Positions 7,736-16,484 of a stretch of DNA of 64,000 bases are shown piece after piece; position 1 is the first letter of the stretch; each line of letters opens with the position of its first letter. Below the pieces are notes generated by a model that saw nothing but the letters and a program-made list of their open reading frames with translations, had not been told where the DNA came from and did no database searches. The stretch lies in assembly GCA_965233675.1 (NCBI GenBank), contig OZ247498.1, positions 4,960,001 through 5,024,000 of the forward strand. Direction: 5' to 3'. The stretch is from SZUA-309 sp965233675 (GTDB lineage: Bacteria; Pseudomonadota; Gammaproteobacteria; Pseudomonadales; Azotimanducaceae). A program made the position numbers and the translations under genes.

Positions 7736-9357
7736 ACGAATCTGTGGTGGTGGAATCCCGGCGGCGGAAGATCTCCGGCATCTGGGTCGTCCCTCTGGTA
7801 GCCGTGCTGCTCGGTCTCTGGCTGGCGGTGGATGCCTACCGGAAGCAGGGCCCCACCGTCACCCTGTACTTTTCGGATGCGGAAGGCCTGGAAGCGGAGA
7901 AAACGCAGGTCAAGGTTCGCAACGTGACCGTGGGTACGGTCACCGATGTCTATCTGGCCGATGGCCTGGAACGGGTGGTGGTTAAAGCCGAACTTACGCC
8001 TCAGGCAAGGCCGTTGCTGCGGGAAGGCAGCCAGTTCTGGGTGGTTCGGGCAGAAGTTCGCGGCGCCTCCGTGAGAGGCATCGGCACGCTCCTCAGTGGC
8101 GCTTATATCGAGATCTCGCCGGGCGAGGGTGAACTGACCGATCAGAGAGAATTCGAAGGTCTCGATCGACGGCCGGTCTCTCCGGTTGGCACGCCCGGGA
8201 AACGTATCCAGCTCGTCAGTGAAAGCAGCGGTTCGGTCAGCGTCGGCAGCCCGATTCTTTATCGGGGATATCGAGTGGGCACGGTGGAAAGCATCGAACT
8301 GCAGGTGGAATCCCAACAGGTGCTCTATTCCATTTTTATCGATGCGCCTTATGACGTGCTGGTGTCCAGCAACACCCGGTTCTGGAATGCCAGCGGTGTT
8401 TCTGCGGAGCTTTCGACGGAAGGGATCAAGGTGAGCATCGGTTCGCTCCAGTCGGCCCTCATGGGCGGCGTAGCCTTTGATCTGCCCCGAAACACGCTCG
8501 CCGGTCGGGAAGTGGAATCGGATACCCAGTTCCGGCTCTATCCGGACGAAGCTGCCATCCATCAGAATCCCTACAGCAATTCGAAGGAGTACGTCATTTC
8601 CTTCGAACAGTCGCTGCGCGGTCTGAATCCGGGTGCGCCTGTTAATTACCGGGGGATACGGATCGGCAGTGTGGTTCGTATCATGCTGGCGGACCTGGCC
8701 GGAAACCCGAAAGTTGATGCCGGCGAAAGCGGCCAGGCCATCCCGGTTCTGATCAGACTGGAACCCGGACGCCTGGCCATCGAAGACACCGTGCAGGGCG
8801 TTTCGATCATGGGAGAGTCGGTGGCGATCTCCGTGCAGAATGGCCTCCGTGCGACGCTGGAATCAGGCAATCTCCTCACCGGTGCGCAGCTGATTGAACT
8901 GGACATATACGAATCGGAACCCCTCCGGGAGGTTGGTGAATTCCTCGGGTATCCCACGATTCCCGTGATCAGCGGCGGGCTTGCCCACATTCAGATGCAG
9001 ATCAGCCAGCTCCTGGACAAGCTGAACGGGTTGCCGATTGAAGGTGTCATGGTCCGGGCGGAAAGTGCGGTCCTGGAACTTGAAGGTACGTTGAAGGCGG
9101 TGCGGCGCTTTGCAGAGAGTGATGGCCTGCAGAACCTGCCGGCCACCCTGGAAACCACGCTGGATGAGTTGAACGCGTTGCTCGACAGTTTTGACAGTCA
9201 TTCGGAGTTTCGCCTGGAACTGCTCCGGACCATCGAAGAACTGAAGCGCACCCTGCAGAATGTGGACGCCGTTGCGGAGCAATTGAGTGAGAAGCCGAAT
9301 TCGCTGGTGTTCCCGCAGAAGCAGTTGCCGGATCCTGAACCGAAAGTGAGCCCGTGA
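7732..9357 (+). CDS. pqiB: Intermembrane transport protein PqiB (MCE family)
   Basis: 541-aa MCE protein close in length to E. coli PqiB. One N-terminal membrane anchor (about residues 18-36, GIWVVPLVAVLLGLWLAVDA) is followed by three MCE/MlaD domains starting near residues 42, 160 and 285, each with the family's VxYRGxxVGxV-type core (for example PILYRGYRVGTV and PVNYRGIRIGSV). The C-terminus (about 420-530) is helical and probably forms the coiled needle typical of PqiB. PqiB hexamers build a periplasm-spanning tube for lipids. GTG 7732 overlaps the preceding stop. Downstream pqiC overlaps its stop. Confidence 0.93.
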   Translation: MNESVVVESRRRKISGIWVVPLVAVLLGLWLAVDAYRKQGPTVTLYFSDAEGLEAEKTQVKVRNVTVGTVTDVYLADGLERVVVKAELTPQARPLLREGSQFWVVRAEVRGASVRGIGTLLSGAYIEISPGEGELTDQREFEGLDRRPVSPVGTPGKRIQLVSESSGSVSVGSPILYRGYRVGTVESIELQVESQQVLYSIFIDAPYDVLVSSNTRFWNASGVSAELSTEGIKVSIGSLQSALMGGVAFDLPRNTLAGREVESDTQFRLYPDEAAIHQNPYSNSKEYVISFEQSLRGLNPGAPVNYRGIRIGSVVRIMLADLAGNPKVDAGESGQAIPVLIRLEPGRLAIEDTVQGVSIMGESVAISVQNGLRATLESGNLLTGAQLIELDIYESEPLREVGEFLGYPTIPVISGGLAHIQMQISQLLDKLNGLPIEGVMVRAESAVLELEGTLKAVRRFAESDGLQNLPATLETTLDELNALLDSFDSHSEFRLELLRTIEELKRTLQNVDAVAEQLSEKPNSLVFPQKQLPDPEPKVSP

Positions 9358-9944
9358 TGAAACAGAACTGCCGTTTTCTGCCTGCGAGCCTGCTCCTGGC
9401 CATCTCCCTGCTGGTCGGTTGCACGAGCTCACCGCCGGTGCAGGATCATCGTTATCTCCTCAGACCAGAGAAACTGATGGCGTCATCGCCGGACGAATCG
9501 TCTGCCGTACTGCTGAACCCGGTGCTGGTTGCGCAGTATCTGGATCGGCAAGGTATTGTGCTGGAGACGGGTTCCTCGGAAATTCACGTGGCGAAACACC
9601 ATCGCTGGGCGGAAGCGCTCGATGAAGCGGTGGAGCGTTATCTGCAGGTGAGTATTGCCAATCGGGCGGGCGTGGTTGTCGAATCTACTCTGCTCACAAC
9701 AGACGCGGTGGCGGCCAGGGTGACCGTTCGCATCAACCAGCTGCACGGCACGGAATCAGGCCGGGTGCGGCTGGTGGCGGATTGGAAGGTGGATCACCCA
9801 GATCAGGATGCCACCCTGTTCAGCTTTGACGAGTCTGTGTCTCAGGGTGCCGATGGCTATCCTGCCCTGGTGGCTGCCCATGCCGTGCTGCTGGACAATC
9901 TGGGAGCCGCCATCGCCGATTCGCTGGCGGCGGGTCAGCAGTAA
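9357..9944 (+). CDS. pqiC: PqiC-like outer-membrane lipoprotein
   Basis: ABC-type transport auxiliary lipoprotein (PqiC/YmbA, DUF330). The signal peptide ends in lipobox LLVGC, with Cys about residue 22, followed by TSSPPVQDHRYLLRP, the usual PqiC opening. The body (about 170 aa) contains the family's HRWAEALDEAVERYL segment and a C-terminal helix LLDNLGAAIADSL. PqiC is thought to dock the PqiB tube at the outer membrane. ATG 9357 overlaps the pqiB stop (TGATG); the GTG three bases earlier is equally open. This is the last gene of the tusA-to-pqiC plus-strand run. Confidence 0.88.
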   Translation: MKQNCRFLPASLLLAISLLVGCTSSPPVQDHRYLLRPEKLMASSPDESSAVLLNPVLVAQYLDRQGIVLETGSSEIHVAKHHRWAEALDEAVERYLQVSIANRAGVVVESTLLTTDAVAARVTVRINQLHGTESGRVRLVADWKVDHPDQDATLFSFDESVSQGADGYPALVAAHAVLLDNLGAAIADSLAAGQQ

Positions 9945-9997
9945 CGGTTTTCCGCTACCGGCTGACCTTGCCGGTGGGTGTGCCTCAGCCCACCGAC

Positions 9998-10612
9998 TCA
10001 GCCCAGAACGTTGTCACCACCATCGTCCAGTTTCTCCGGCCGCAACCAGTAGGTGAACTGCGGGGTGAATGTTTCTTCGCCCGTTCCAGCCAGCGCGAGC
10101 AGATTCCACAGTGAGCAGTACAGGTCGCCGGGGCCGAAGACGGCGCTGTTCTTACGGGTGATGGTGTCGCCGTTGCGCTCGTAAACCACCACACCCGGCA
10201 TGTTATTCGCCCCTGGCTGGGCGGATTGCGCCTGGATGTAGTCCCCGCCACCGTGTGACGCCAGCCGGAAACGCCAGCCTCGGCTGTTGGCGAACTGCCG
10301 TTGCAGCGCGGGTGGGTCTTTGGAGACGAGCACCACCGACAGGGCAGACTCCAGATGAGGCAGAAAGCCATTGAACCCATCGGCCCAGAGGGTGCAGTAA
10401 CGGCACCCCTGGCCCATGTTGTGTATGAGCATCAGGGTGTCCTGGTCGCCGAACAGCTCCAGCAGGGTAGTCTGCCCATTCTGGGTCTCGAACCGGTAGT
10501 TCGGTACGGTCCCGCCCGAGTGTTCTTTCTGCAGTTCGTGCAGTCTGGTCGTCAGCTCGTAGATCCGGGCCGAGAGTGCGTCGATCTCGGCTTGTGCGTT
10601 TGCTTCGCTCAT
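9998..10612 (-). CDS. DUF899 family thioredoxin-like protein
   Basis: Cytoplasmic protein of 204 aa in the DUF899 family, a thioredoxin-fold group of unknown function. It starts with a heptad-rich helix (AEIDALSARIYELTTRLHELQKEH), then the family core TTLLELFGDQDTLMLIHNMGQGC. The single CRYC pair (CxxC, about residues 70-73) sits in the position of the thioredoxin active site. The C-terminal GPGDLYCSLWNLLALAG is also typical. It is convergent with pqiC, leaving 53 bases between, and stands alone on its strand before the SDR gene. A redox or peroxide-related role is plausible from the fold but unproven. Confidence 0.85.
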   Translation of the reverse strand: MSEANAQAEIDALSARIYELTTRLHELQKEHSGGTVPNYRFETQNGQTTLLELFGDQDTLMLIHNMGQGCRYCTLWADGFNGFLPHLESALSVVLVSKDPPALQRQFANSRGWRFRLASHGGGDYIQAQSAQPGANNMPGVVVYERNGDTITRKNSAVFGPGDLYCSLWNLLALAGTGEETFTPQFTYWLRPEKLDDGGDNVLG

Positions 10613-10691
10613 CCTTATCTCTCCTGCTTATGCCTTCTCCCTGGACGATGCCTATTTAACCCGCGATCTGCGTCGGGTCGCCAGTGGTTCG

Positions 10692-11615
10692 CTAGTCGCC
10701 ATCCGCGTCGGGCAGCGGGTAGTGCACGCCAGGCACGCCTCCTTCGAGGGCCTGATACCAGTCTGGTCGCGGCTGAACGGGCTCGTAGCTGGTCGGGACC
10801 ATGGGTGTATGGGTGTTCCATTCGTGATGGATCGGCGGTATCTGGAAGGTGCCGTTACTGGCGTTGGTGCCGCCGTCGACAAGCAGATCCACGCCAGTGA
10901 TGTAGCTGGCCAGATCTGAGGCCAGAAACATGACCGCATTGGTTACTTCTCCGGCATCTCCCAGCCGACGCATGGGCGTTCGGCTGGAGATCCAGCGGTC
11001 CATGCCCATGGCTTCCAGCATCGGTCGGGTCATTTCCGTGACCACGAATCCGGGCGAGACGGCGTTTACCCGCACGCCTCGATCTGCCCACTCCACACCC
11101 ATCTGTCGGGTCATGTTCAACAGGCCGCCTTTGGCGGCGCTGTAGCCGATCACGTTGTTTTCGTTGGCGCCGCTGGCCAGGATCGAACAGATATTCACGA
11201 TCGAGCCGCTGCCCCGTTCCAGCATGTGTCTGCCGCAATCGCGGGCGAAGTAAAAGGCGCCGCTCAGGTCCACGGCCAGGATGCGCTGAAAGGTTTCGGC
11301 GTCAAACTGCTCCGCGGCCACCCCTCGTGGATCGGCGATGCCGGCATTGTTGATCAGAACATCGATTGCCCCCTGTTCGGCAAGACCCCGGGCGATGACG
11401 TTCTGCACAGCTGCTTCATCGGCTACGTCACCGGTTACAACGGTGACCCTGCTCCCATGCGATCGACACTGTTCGCCAACCTGTTCGAGTAGTTCGCCAC
11501 TGCGGGCTGTGAGAATCAGGTCCGCACCGGCTTCGGCAAAAGCGTACGCGAACTGTTCACCAAGGCCATAGGAAGCACCGGTGATCAGGACGACCTTAGC
11601 ACTGAAATCGAACAC
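10692..11615 (-). CDS. SDR family oxidoreductase
   Basis: Short-chain dehydrogenase/reductase, 307 aa. NAD(P)-binding motif TGASYGLG near the N-terminus, NNAG in LINNAGIADPRG, catalytic Ser and YSAAKGG (YxxxK), then SPGFVVTEMTRPM. A C-terminal extension of about 45 residues after the usual DGGTNAS end (HEWNTHTPMVPTSYEP onwards) is longer than in most SDRs. GTG at 11615 is chosen because it follows an AGGAG box at 6-base spacing; the frame stays open to 11732, but that would overlap the divergent phosphotransferase gene. Substrate unknown. Confidence 0.88.
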   Translation of the reverse strand: MFDFSAKVVLITGASYGLGEQFAYAFAEAGADLILTARSGELLEQVGEQCRSHGSRVTVVTGDVADEAAVQNVIARGLAEQGAIDVLINNAGIADPRGVAAEQFDAETFQRILAVDLSGAFYFARDCGRHMLERGSGSIVNICSILASGANENNVIGYSAAKGGLLNMTRQMGVEWADRGVRVNAVSPGFVVTEMTRPMLEAMGMDRWISSRTPMRRLGDAGEVTNAVMFLASDLASYITGVDLLVDGGTNASNGTFQIPPIHHEWNTHTPMVPTSYEPVQPRPDWYQALEGGVPGVHYPLPDADGD

Positions 11616-11691
11616 CTCATTCTCCTCGTGCTGCGGGTATTTGCTGAATGAAGAGGATAACCTAGGCTGAGGGTGGCGAGTGTGAGTGGAG

Positions 11692-12780
11692 ATGGCGCTG
11701 AAAATTCCGAAACGCATTGAGGAGGTGAGCAACGACTGGCTCAGTCGTGTGCTCGATGCGGAAGTCGCTGGTCAGGCCGTCTCACGGGTAGGTGAGGGTA
11801 TTGGCCTCATGGGCGACATTTACCGGTTGGTGCTCGACTATGCGGCCGGTGCATCCGAGGGCCCTCGGAGCGTGGTGGTGAAATTGCCTTCCTCCCATGC
11901 GGAGAACCGGGCGCAGGGGATCGCTCTCGGTATGTTCACGGCGGAAGTCACCTTCTACAACCAGCTTGCGCCGCGAGTTTCCGCGGGCCTGCCGGATATC
12001 TACGCCGCAGCCGTCACCGGGGATGGGGCTGAGTTCGTGATCGTGATGGAGGATCTCAGCGAACTCACGATGGTGGATCAGAGTGCCGGCATGAGCTTGG
12101 ATCAGGCCAGGGCAGCCGTGGAAGTGCTGGCAGGCGTGCACGCCGCTTTCTGGAACGATACCGACAGGCCCGAACTCGAGTGGGTTCCGACTCAAACGGG
12201 ACCGAGAATCGAGTTTGTGGATGCCATGATGGCGGAGATCTTCCCGGTCTTCGCCGAGCAGTTCGGGGACGAACTGCCTGAAGGCGGTCTCGCGTTGTAT
12301 GAACAGTTCATCGGTAATTACCTGAAGATCATGAAGGTCATCTGTGCCCGCAGCCCATGGACCATTGCCCATCAGGACTTCCGGATCGAAAACCTTTTAT
12401 TCGGTGCCTCTGGTTCCGGTCGCGTAGTGGTGCTGGACTGGCAGGGACTCGGACGGGGCGTGGGCGCGTATGACCTTGCCTATGTGCTCGGCGGCTCCAT
12501 GACCCCGGAGCTTCGGCGCAGTCATGAACGGGAACTGGTTGGTGGATATCAGGCTGCATTGGCAGCCGCAGGCGTGACGGGATACGGCTTCGATGCGGCC
12601 TGGGAAGACTACGCACACGCACAGCTGATGGGTGGCCTGGCCGTTTCGATCGTCACCGGCGGTTCCATGGACCTCAGTAATGAACGCGCCAAGTCGCTGA
12701 TCGCCACCATGGCCAGCAGGCACGTGCAGGCGGCCCTGGACCATGACGGTGCCGCACGATTGACGGAAATCGCGGGTTGA
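11692..12780 (+). CDS. Phosphotransferase (APH-like) family protein
   Basis: Aminoglycoside-phosphotransferase/choline-kinase-fold protein, 362 aa. The catalytic loop is HQDFRIENLLF (His-x-Asp with the following Asn), and the metal-binding aspartate is in VVVLDWQGLGRG. The N-lobe contains VVVKLPS with the ATP lysine and EVTFYNQLAPR. Such proteins in catabolic neighbourhoods often sit beside SDR and acyl-CoA genes, as here, and their substrates are mostly unknown; resistance is not implied. ATG 11692 is preferred to GTG 11686. It is divergent from the SDR gene, with about 75 bases of shared promoter space. Confidence 0.85.
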   Translation: MALKIPKRIEEVSNDWLSRVLDAEVAGQAVSRVGEGIGLMGDIYRLVLDYAAGASEGPRSVVVKLPSSHAENRAQGIALGMFTAEVTFYNQLAPRVSAGLPDIYAAAVTGDGAEFVIVMEDLSELTMVDQSAGMSLDQARAAVEVLAGVHAAFWNDTDRPELEWVPTQTGPRIEFVDAMMAEIFPVFAEQFGDELPEGGLALYEQFIGNYLKIMKVICARSPWTIAHQDFRIENLLFGASGSGRVVVLDWQGLGRGVGAYDLAYVLGGSMTPELRRSHERELVGGYQAALAAAGVTGYGFDAAWEDYAHAQLMGGLAVSIVTGGSMDLSNERAKSLIATMASRHVQAALDHDGAARLTEIAG

Positions 12781-12785
12781 AGCCG

Positions 12786-12801
12786 TCAGGCCCGGGCCTG
12801 A
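12786..12801. terminator. Palindrome between convergent genes, possible shared terminator
   Basis: TCAGGCCCGGGCCTGA is a perfect 16-bp palindrome in the 40-base gap between the convergent phosphotransferase and NO reductase genes. It can fold as a 6-bp stem with a CCGG loop. No T-run follows on either strand, so an intrinsic terminator role is only likely, not certain. Confidence 0.45.
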
Positions 12802-12820
12802 TCCAGCAACGTTTCCTCTC

Positions 12821-15112
12821 TCAGGCCTTTTGTGCTTTGCCGCCGCCCAGTAGGCCGAACGCCTGAACGAAGAACAGCGCGAAGGCACCCATGCCCACAG
12901 CGAAGACCACGTCACCAGGCACACGCGCCCACACCAGGGCTTCCATCAGGGGATGATGCATCAGTTCCGCAGCCCGGGCTGCGGCGTAGTGATCGCTGAA
13001 GGCCACGTAGGTCTGCCAGAGGCCCTGAGGCAGCAGCGACAGGAAGGTCATCATGAACAGGCCGATGTTCAGGCTCCAGAACGACACAGACAACAGCTTC
13101 TGGTTCCACTTCGACGGATCTGTCAGTCCGCGCAGGCAATACAGAATCAACCCGAGACCCAGCATGCCGTAGACGCCGAACAGGGCAGCATGACCGTGGG
13201 TGGCCGTGGTGTTCAGACCCTGCATGTAATACAGCGCAATCGGCGGATTGATCAGAAAGCCGAATAGCCCCGCGCCGATCAGATTCCAGATAAGCACTGC
13301 CGCAAAAAACCGGAATGGCCAGTGGTAAACGTGTTCCCAGTCGCGCTGTCCCTCGAGCTTCGAGCGGTTGTAGGCCTCAAAACCAACCACCGCCAGCGGC
13401 ACCACTTCGAGTGCGGAAAATACTGCGCCCAGAGCGATCACACCGGTTGGAGTGCCACTGAAGTAGAGGTGATGGAAGGTGCCGAGGACACCGCCGCCCA
13501 TGAAGACGATGGTCGCAACGAGCACGGCAGTGACCGCGACTGATGCGCGCACCAGCCCCATACGCACCAGCAGTGCGGATATCACTGCGGTGGCGAACAC
13601 TTCGAAAACGCCTTCCACCCAGAGGTGCACTACCCACCAGCGCCAGTACTCCATAATCGCGATGTGGGTTTTCTCACCCCACATGAGACCCGCGCCGAAC
13701 AGCAAACCGATGGACACAGTTGCGACAGCCACCAGCAGCACCAGCGATGTGCCGCCTTTTTCCTTGAGTCGCGGACCCAGGGCGCGCAGCACCAGGAACA
13801 CCCACAGCAACAGGCCAATGAACAGATAGATCTGCCAGAAGCGTCCGATATCGGTGTACTCGTAGCCTTGGTGGCCAAACCAGAAATTGGCGGTTGAGTC
13901 ATCGAAGAATCCGTTGACCGCCGCCCACTGTCCGGCGAACGAACCAACCACGATGACCAGCAGGCTGATAAAGAGAAAGTTGATACCCAGTCGCTGAAAC
14001 CTGGGTTCGTGGCCCGACAGCAGAGGCGCCACGTAGAGGCCCGCGGCCAGCCAGGCGGTGGCAATCCAGAGCACGGCCAGCTGGGTATGCCAGGTGCGGG
14101 TGATCGCGTAAGGCAGATGATCTATGAGCGGCAACCCATAGAGTCCCTGGCCTTCGACCTGATAGTGTGCGGTCACGATTCCCAGCATGATCTGCACGCC
14201 AAAGAGCGCAACCACCACCCAGAAGTACTTGGCGGTTGCGCGCATGGATGGGGTGAGAGTGACGGAGTCCATGAAATCACTGGTGGCGAAACCTTCTTCC
14301 GGTTCGCTGTCGGCACGCCACAGGTCGAACTCGCGAGCGTAGTACCAGACCAGAGCGCCGATACCAGCCAGCAGCATGAATATGGAAATGATGGACCAGA
14401 GGAACAGCGATGCCGTGGGTTTGTTATCCACCAGCGGTTCATGGGGCCAGTTGCTGGTGTAGGTGATCGTCTGGCCCGGCCGCTCTGTGGTGGTCGCCCA
14501 TGCGGTCCAGAAATAAAAGGCGTTCAATGCGTGGGCATCAGCGTCACTCAGGCGGGTGTGAATGGGGAATGCGTAGTCCACCCGCAGGGCCTGTGCTGCT
14601 TCGGAACCGTTCTGATACAGATCGCGGTAGTGATCGGCGACTTCAGCGATGGCGGCAGCACGATCCGGGAACACCGTGATGACGCCGCTATCGGGATCAT
14701 AGGTGTTCTTCCGCATATCGAGCGCCAGAATGGCGCGTTGAGCTGCCTGGACACCCTCGCTGAGTTCGTCGAAGGATTTCGCTCCTTCGGCACGGGCGCG
14801 GATGTCCAGAATGGCGACGGCTTCGCGATGCAGCCAGTCAGCGCTCCAGTCAGGCGCGAGGTAGCCGCCATGGCCCCAGATTGAGCCCTGTTGCATCCCG
14901 CCCATTTCCTGCCAGACCGACTGCCCACGCTGGATATTTTCCAGTGTGTAGAGCGTGCGGCCGTCCTCGGTGTGGACGGCTTCGGGCAGCGGCGGCGCTT
15001 CCTGATAGATTTCCCAGCCAAAGAACAGCAGCGTGCCGAACATGACGACCATGCCAACCGTCAGAATCAGCCATAGCCGGCGTATCGAAAAAAGCCGTGC
15101 ATAATCGTCCAT
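12821..15112 (-). CDS. norZ: Quinol-dependent nitric oxide reductase, single subunit (qNOR)
   Basis: Large inner-membrane haem-copper-superfamily enzyme, 763 aa from ATG 15112, reducing NO to N2O with electrons from quinol. The N-terminal helix (LWLILTVGMVVMFGTLLFFGWEIY) and periplasmic domain (to about residue 230, with LENIQRGQSVWQEMGGMQQGSIWGHG) are the fused NorC-like part characteristic of qNOR, lacking a CxxCH haem c site. The catalytic half holds ARTWH-like RTWHTQLAVLWIATAWL, EYTDIGRFWQIYL, EYWRWWVVHLWVEGVFEVF and FHHLYFSGTP with the metal-binding histidines. No other denitrification genes are near, so NO detoxification is the more likely role. No clear NsrR or FNR-type site was recognised in the 90 bases upstream. 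Confidence 0.93.
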   Translation of the reverse strand: MDDYARLFSIRRLWLILTVGMVVMFGTLLFFGWEIYQEAPPLPEAVHTEDGRTLYTLENIQRGQSVWQEMGGMQQGSIWGHGGYLAPDWSADWLHREAVAILDIRARAEGAKSFDELSEGVQAAQRAILALDMRKNTYDPDSGVITVFPDRAAAIAEVADHYRDLYQNGSEAAQALRVDYAFPIHTRLSDADAHALNAFYFWTAWATTTERPGQTITYTSNWPHEPLVDNKPTASLFLWSIISIFMLLAGIGALVWYYAREFDLWRADSEPEEGFATSDFMDSVTLTPSMRATAKYFWVVVALFGVQIMLGIVTAHYQVEGQGLYGLPLIDHLPYAITRTWHTQLAVLWIATAWLAAGLYVAPLLSGHEPRFQRLGINFLFISLLVIVVGSFAGQWAAVNGFFDDSTANFWFGHQGYEYTDIGRFWQIYLFIGLLLWVFLVLRALGPRLKEKGGTSLVLLVAVATVSIGLLFGAGLMWGEKTHIAIMEYWRWWVVHLWVEGVFEVFATAVISALLVRMGLVRASVAVTAVLVATIVFMGGGVLGTFHHLYFSGTPTGVIALGAVFSALEVVPLAVVGFEAYNRSKLEGQRDWEHVYHWPFRFFAAVLIWNLIGAGLFGFLINPPIALYYMQGLNTTATHGHAALFGVYGMLGLGLILYCLRGLTDPSKWNQKLLSVSFWSLNIGLFMMTFLSLLPQGLWQTYVAFSDHYAAARAAELMHHPLMEALVWARVPGDVVFAVGMGAFALFFVQAFGLLGGGKAQKA

Positions 15113-15205
15113 CCGAAATCTCCCCCAAGACCCGTCGCTAGTTTGACCGGATTCCGGCCCCCATGACAACCCATTGTACGCATTCGGTTGTCGCCTGCGT
15201 GGGGG

Positions 15206-15742
15206 TTATTGTTGTCCGTCTGTGGAAATGCTCAGATAACGCCGCGCGCCTTCAGAAAATTCGTCCGTGGCCGACATGCCGAGCCGTTCGGCCAGTGCGA
15301 TGGAGGCGCTGTTTCCCTGCTCGATGAACGCTTCCAGTTCCCGGGCCCCATTTGTATTAACCCAGGCGACGGCAGCACGCGCGGCCTCCAGCATGAGGCC
15401 CCGGCCCCAGTGCGCGGGGAGCAGGTGATAGGCAATTTCTGCGCAGATGTGGAGGGTGTTGAAGCCAATCATTCCCACGAAGGCATCCGGGCGACCCGCC
15501 TGCATGATGGCCCATCGGAAGCCCCAGCCGTCCTCGGCGGCACGAAGCCAGAAATCGATGATGCGATCGCTGTTGGCCGATGATGTGGCCGGCATGGGAA
15601 TGATGTTCCGGTCGTAGTCTGTAACGACGCCCGAGTATCTGCACACGTCCGGATCGGACCACAGCTCGAACACGCCGGATGAATGCGTCATGGACAGCGG
15701 TTCCAGCGTCAGCCGTTCTGTGTGAAGTGTGGGAATGTCCAA
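15206..15742 (-). CDS. GNAT family N-acetyltransferase
   Basis: 178-aa acetyltransferase of the RimJ/RimL-like GNAT branch. Starts with LHTERLTLEPLSMTH, the usual opening of the group. The acetyl-CoA-binding region is in AYHLLPAHWGRGLMLEA (R/Q-x-x-G-x-G/A variant HWGRG), and the C-terminal SIALAERLGM is the conserved last helix. The acceptor is unknown; proteins of this type modify ribosomal proteins, amines or small molecules. It lies upstream of the NO reductase on the same strand with about 90 bases between and probably has its own promoter. Confidence 0.88.
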   Translation of the reverse strand: MDIPTLHTERLTLEPLSMTHSSGVFELWSDPDVCRYSGVVTDYDRNIIPMPATSSANSDRIIDFWLRAAEDGWGFRWAIMQAGRPDAFVGMIGFNTLHICAEIAYHLLPAHWGRGLMLEAARAAVAWVNTNGARELEAFIEQGNSASIALAERLGMSATDEFSEGARRYLSISTDGQQ

Positions 15743-15802
15743 GGCGGGTCTGTCGTGTGTCGAACGGGCTCAGGTTCGATCAGAGTCCGATCAGCGCCGG
15801 AA

Positions 15803-16225
15803 TCACCAGGGCGCGGTTGCGCAGATCATCATCGGCGCTCGACGGTAACCGAACGGGCCTTTACCGTTCCATGCCCTGCCATCCGGATAGCGAACTTCCA
15901 CGCCGTCCAGATCATCCGGCTCGAAGAGCTTCATGTTCACCCCTACCTGGTCATGGGACGGGTTCAGTCGTGTGTGGGCCTCCGTGAGAGTGAAGTGTGT
16001 GGTGGCACCACACTCGCTGCAGGAGTGGATGGCGGCAGCCGGGTTTTCTTTGTCCCGGCGCACGAATGTCGCTGTGTCCGATGGCCCCATGGTGACCGCA
16101 GAAGCGGGGAAGTAGCCCCAGGCGGCGCCCGATTTACGGCAGAGGCTGCAGTTACAGTCGTGAATGAATTCCGGCCTGGTGTCGATCGTGATATCGACCG
16201 CGCCGCAGAGGCAGGTTCCCGTCAT
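15803..16225 (-). CDS. GFA family protein (glutathione-dependent formaldehyde-activating-like)
   Basis: 140-aa zinc protein of the GFA/CENP-V fold. The cysteine pattern is intact: CLC near residue 5, CNCSLCRKSGA around residues 24-34, and CSECG near residue 94. The family takes its name from an enzyme that forms S-hydroxymethylglutathione, but most members are uncharacterised, so the reaction here is not inferred. It ends 60 bases from the GNAT gene and is on the same strand as the following small protein and SDR genes. Confidence 0.88.
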   Translation of the reverse strand: MTGTCLCGAVDITIDTRPEFIHDCNCSLCRKSGAAWGYFPASAVTMGPSDTATFVRRDKENPAAAIHSCSECGATTHFTLTEAHTRLNPSHDQVGVNMKLFEPDDLDGVEVRYPDGRAWNGKGPFGYRRAPMMICATAPW

Positions 16226-16259
16226 TTTCAGTTCTCCTCAGCTGGATGACCGGAAATGT

Positions 16260-16484
16260 TCATCTCCGGTTTCTCGGATGGTTTTTCGCCACCCGCTCGT
16301 TGCCATGTTTGTAGTTGCCGGTGAGTCTTGCCATCAACTGCTGCCGGTCAGCGTCATTCATTCCGCTGAGTTCGGCCTCGAACACCGCGGCCTGCTGCCC
16401 GCGAAGTGTGGTTGCCTTTCTGCCGTGATGGTAGATGACATACTCACCGCTGGTGTGTCGGAAAGTGAATCCGAGATCAGTCAT
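16260..16484 (-). CDS. Small hypothetical protein
   Basis: 74-aa protein not recognised as a named family. It opens MTDLGFTFRHTSGEYVIYHHGR, which reads like two beta strands, followed by a helix with ATTLRGQQAAVFEAEL and a basic C-terminus (KHGNERVAKNHPRNRR). It is probably real: its ATG abuts the stop of the upstream SDR with no spacer (TGA then ATG), so it should be translationally coupled to it, and its codon use resembles its neighbours. A nucleic-acid-binding role is possible from the basic tail but is speculation. Confidence 0.65.
   Translation of the reverse strand: MTDLGFTFRHTSGEYVIYHHGRKATTLRGQQAAVFEAELSGMNDADRQQLMARLTGNYKHGNERVAKNHPRNRR

Noticed and set aside
11692..12780. Aminoglycoside resistance gene
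   Set aside because: The APH fold is shared by many kinases; context with SDR and housekeeping genes gives no support for resistance.
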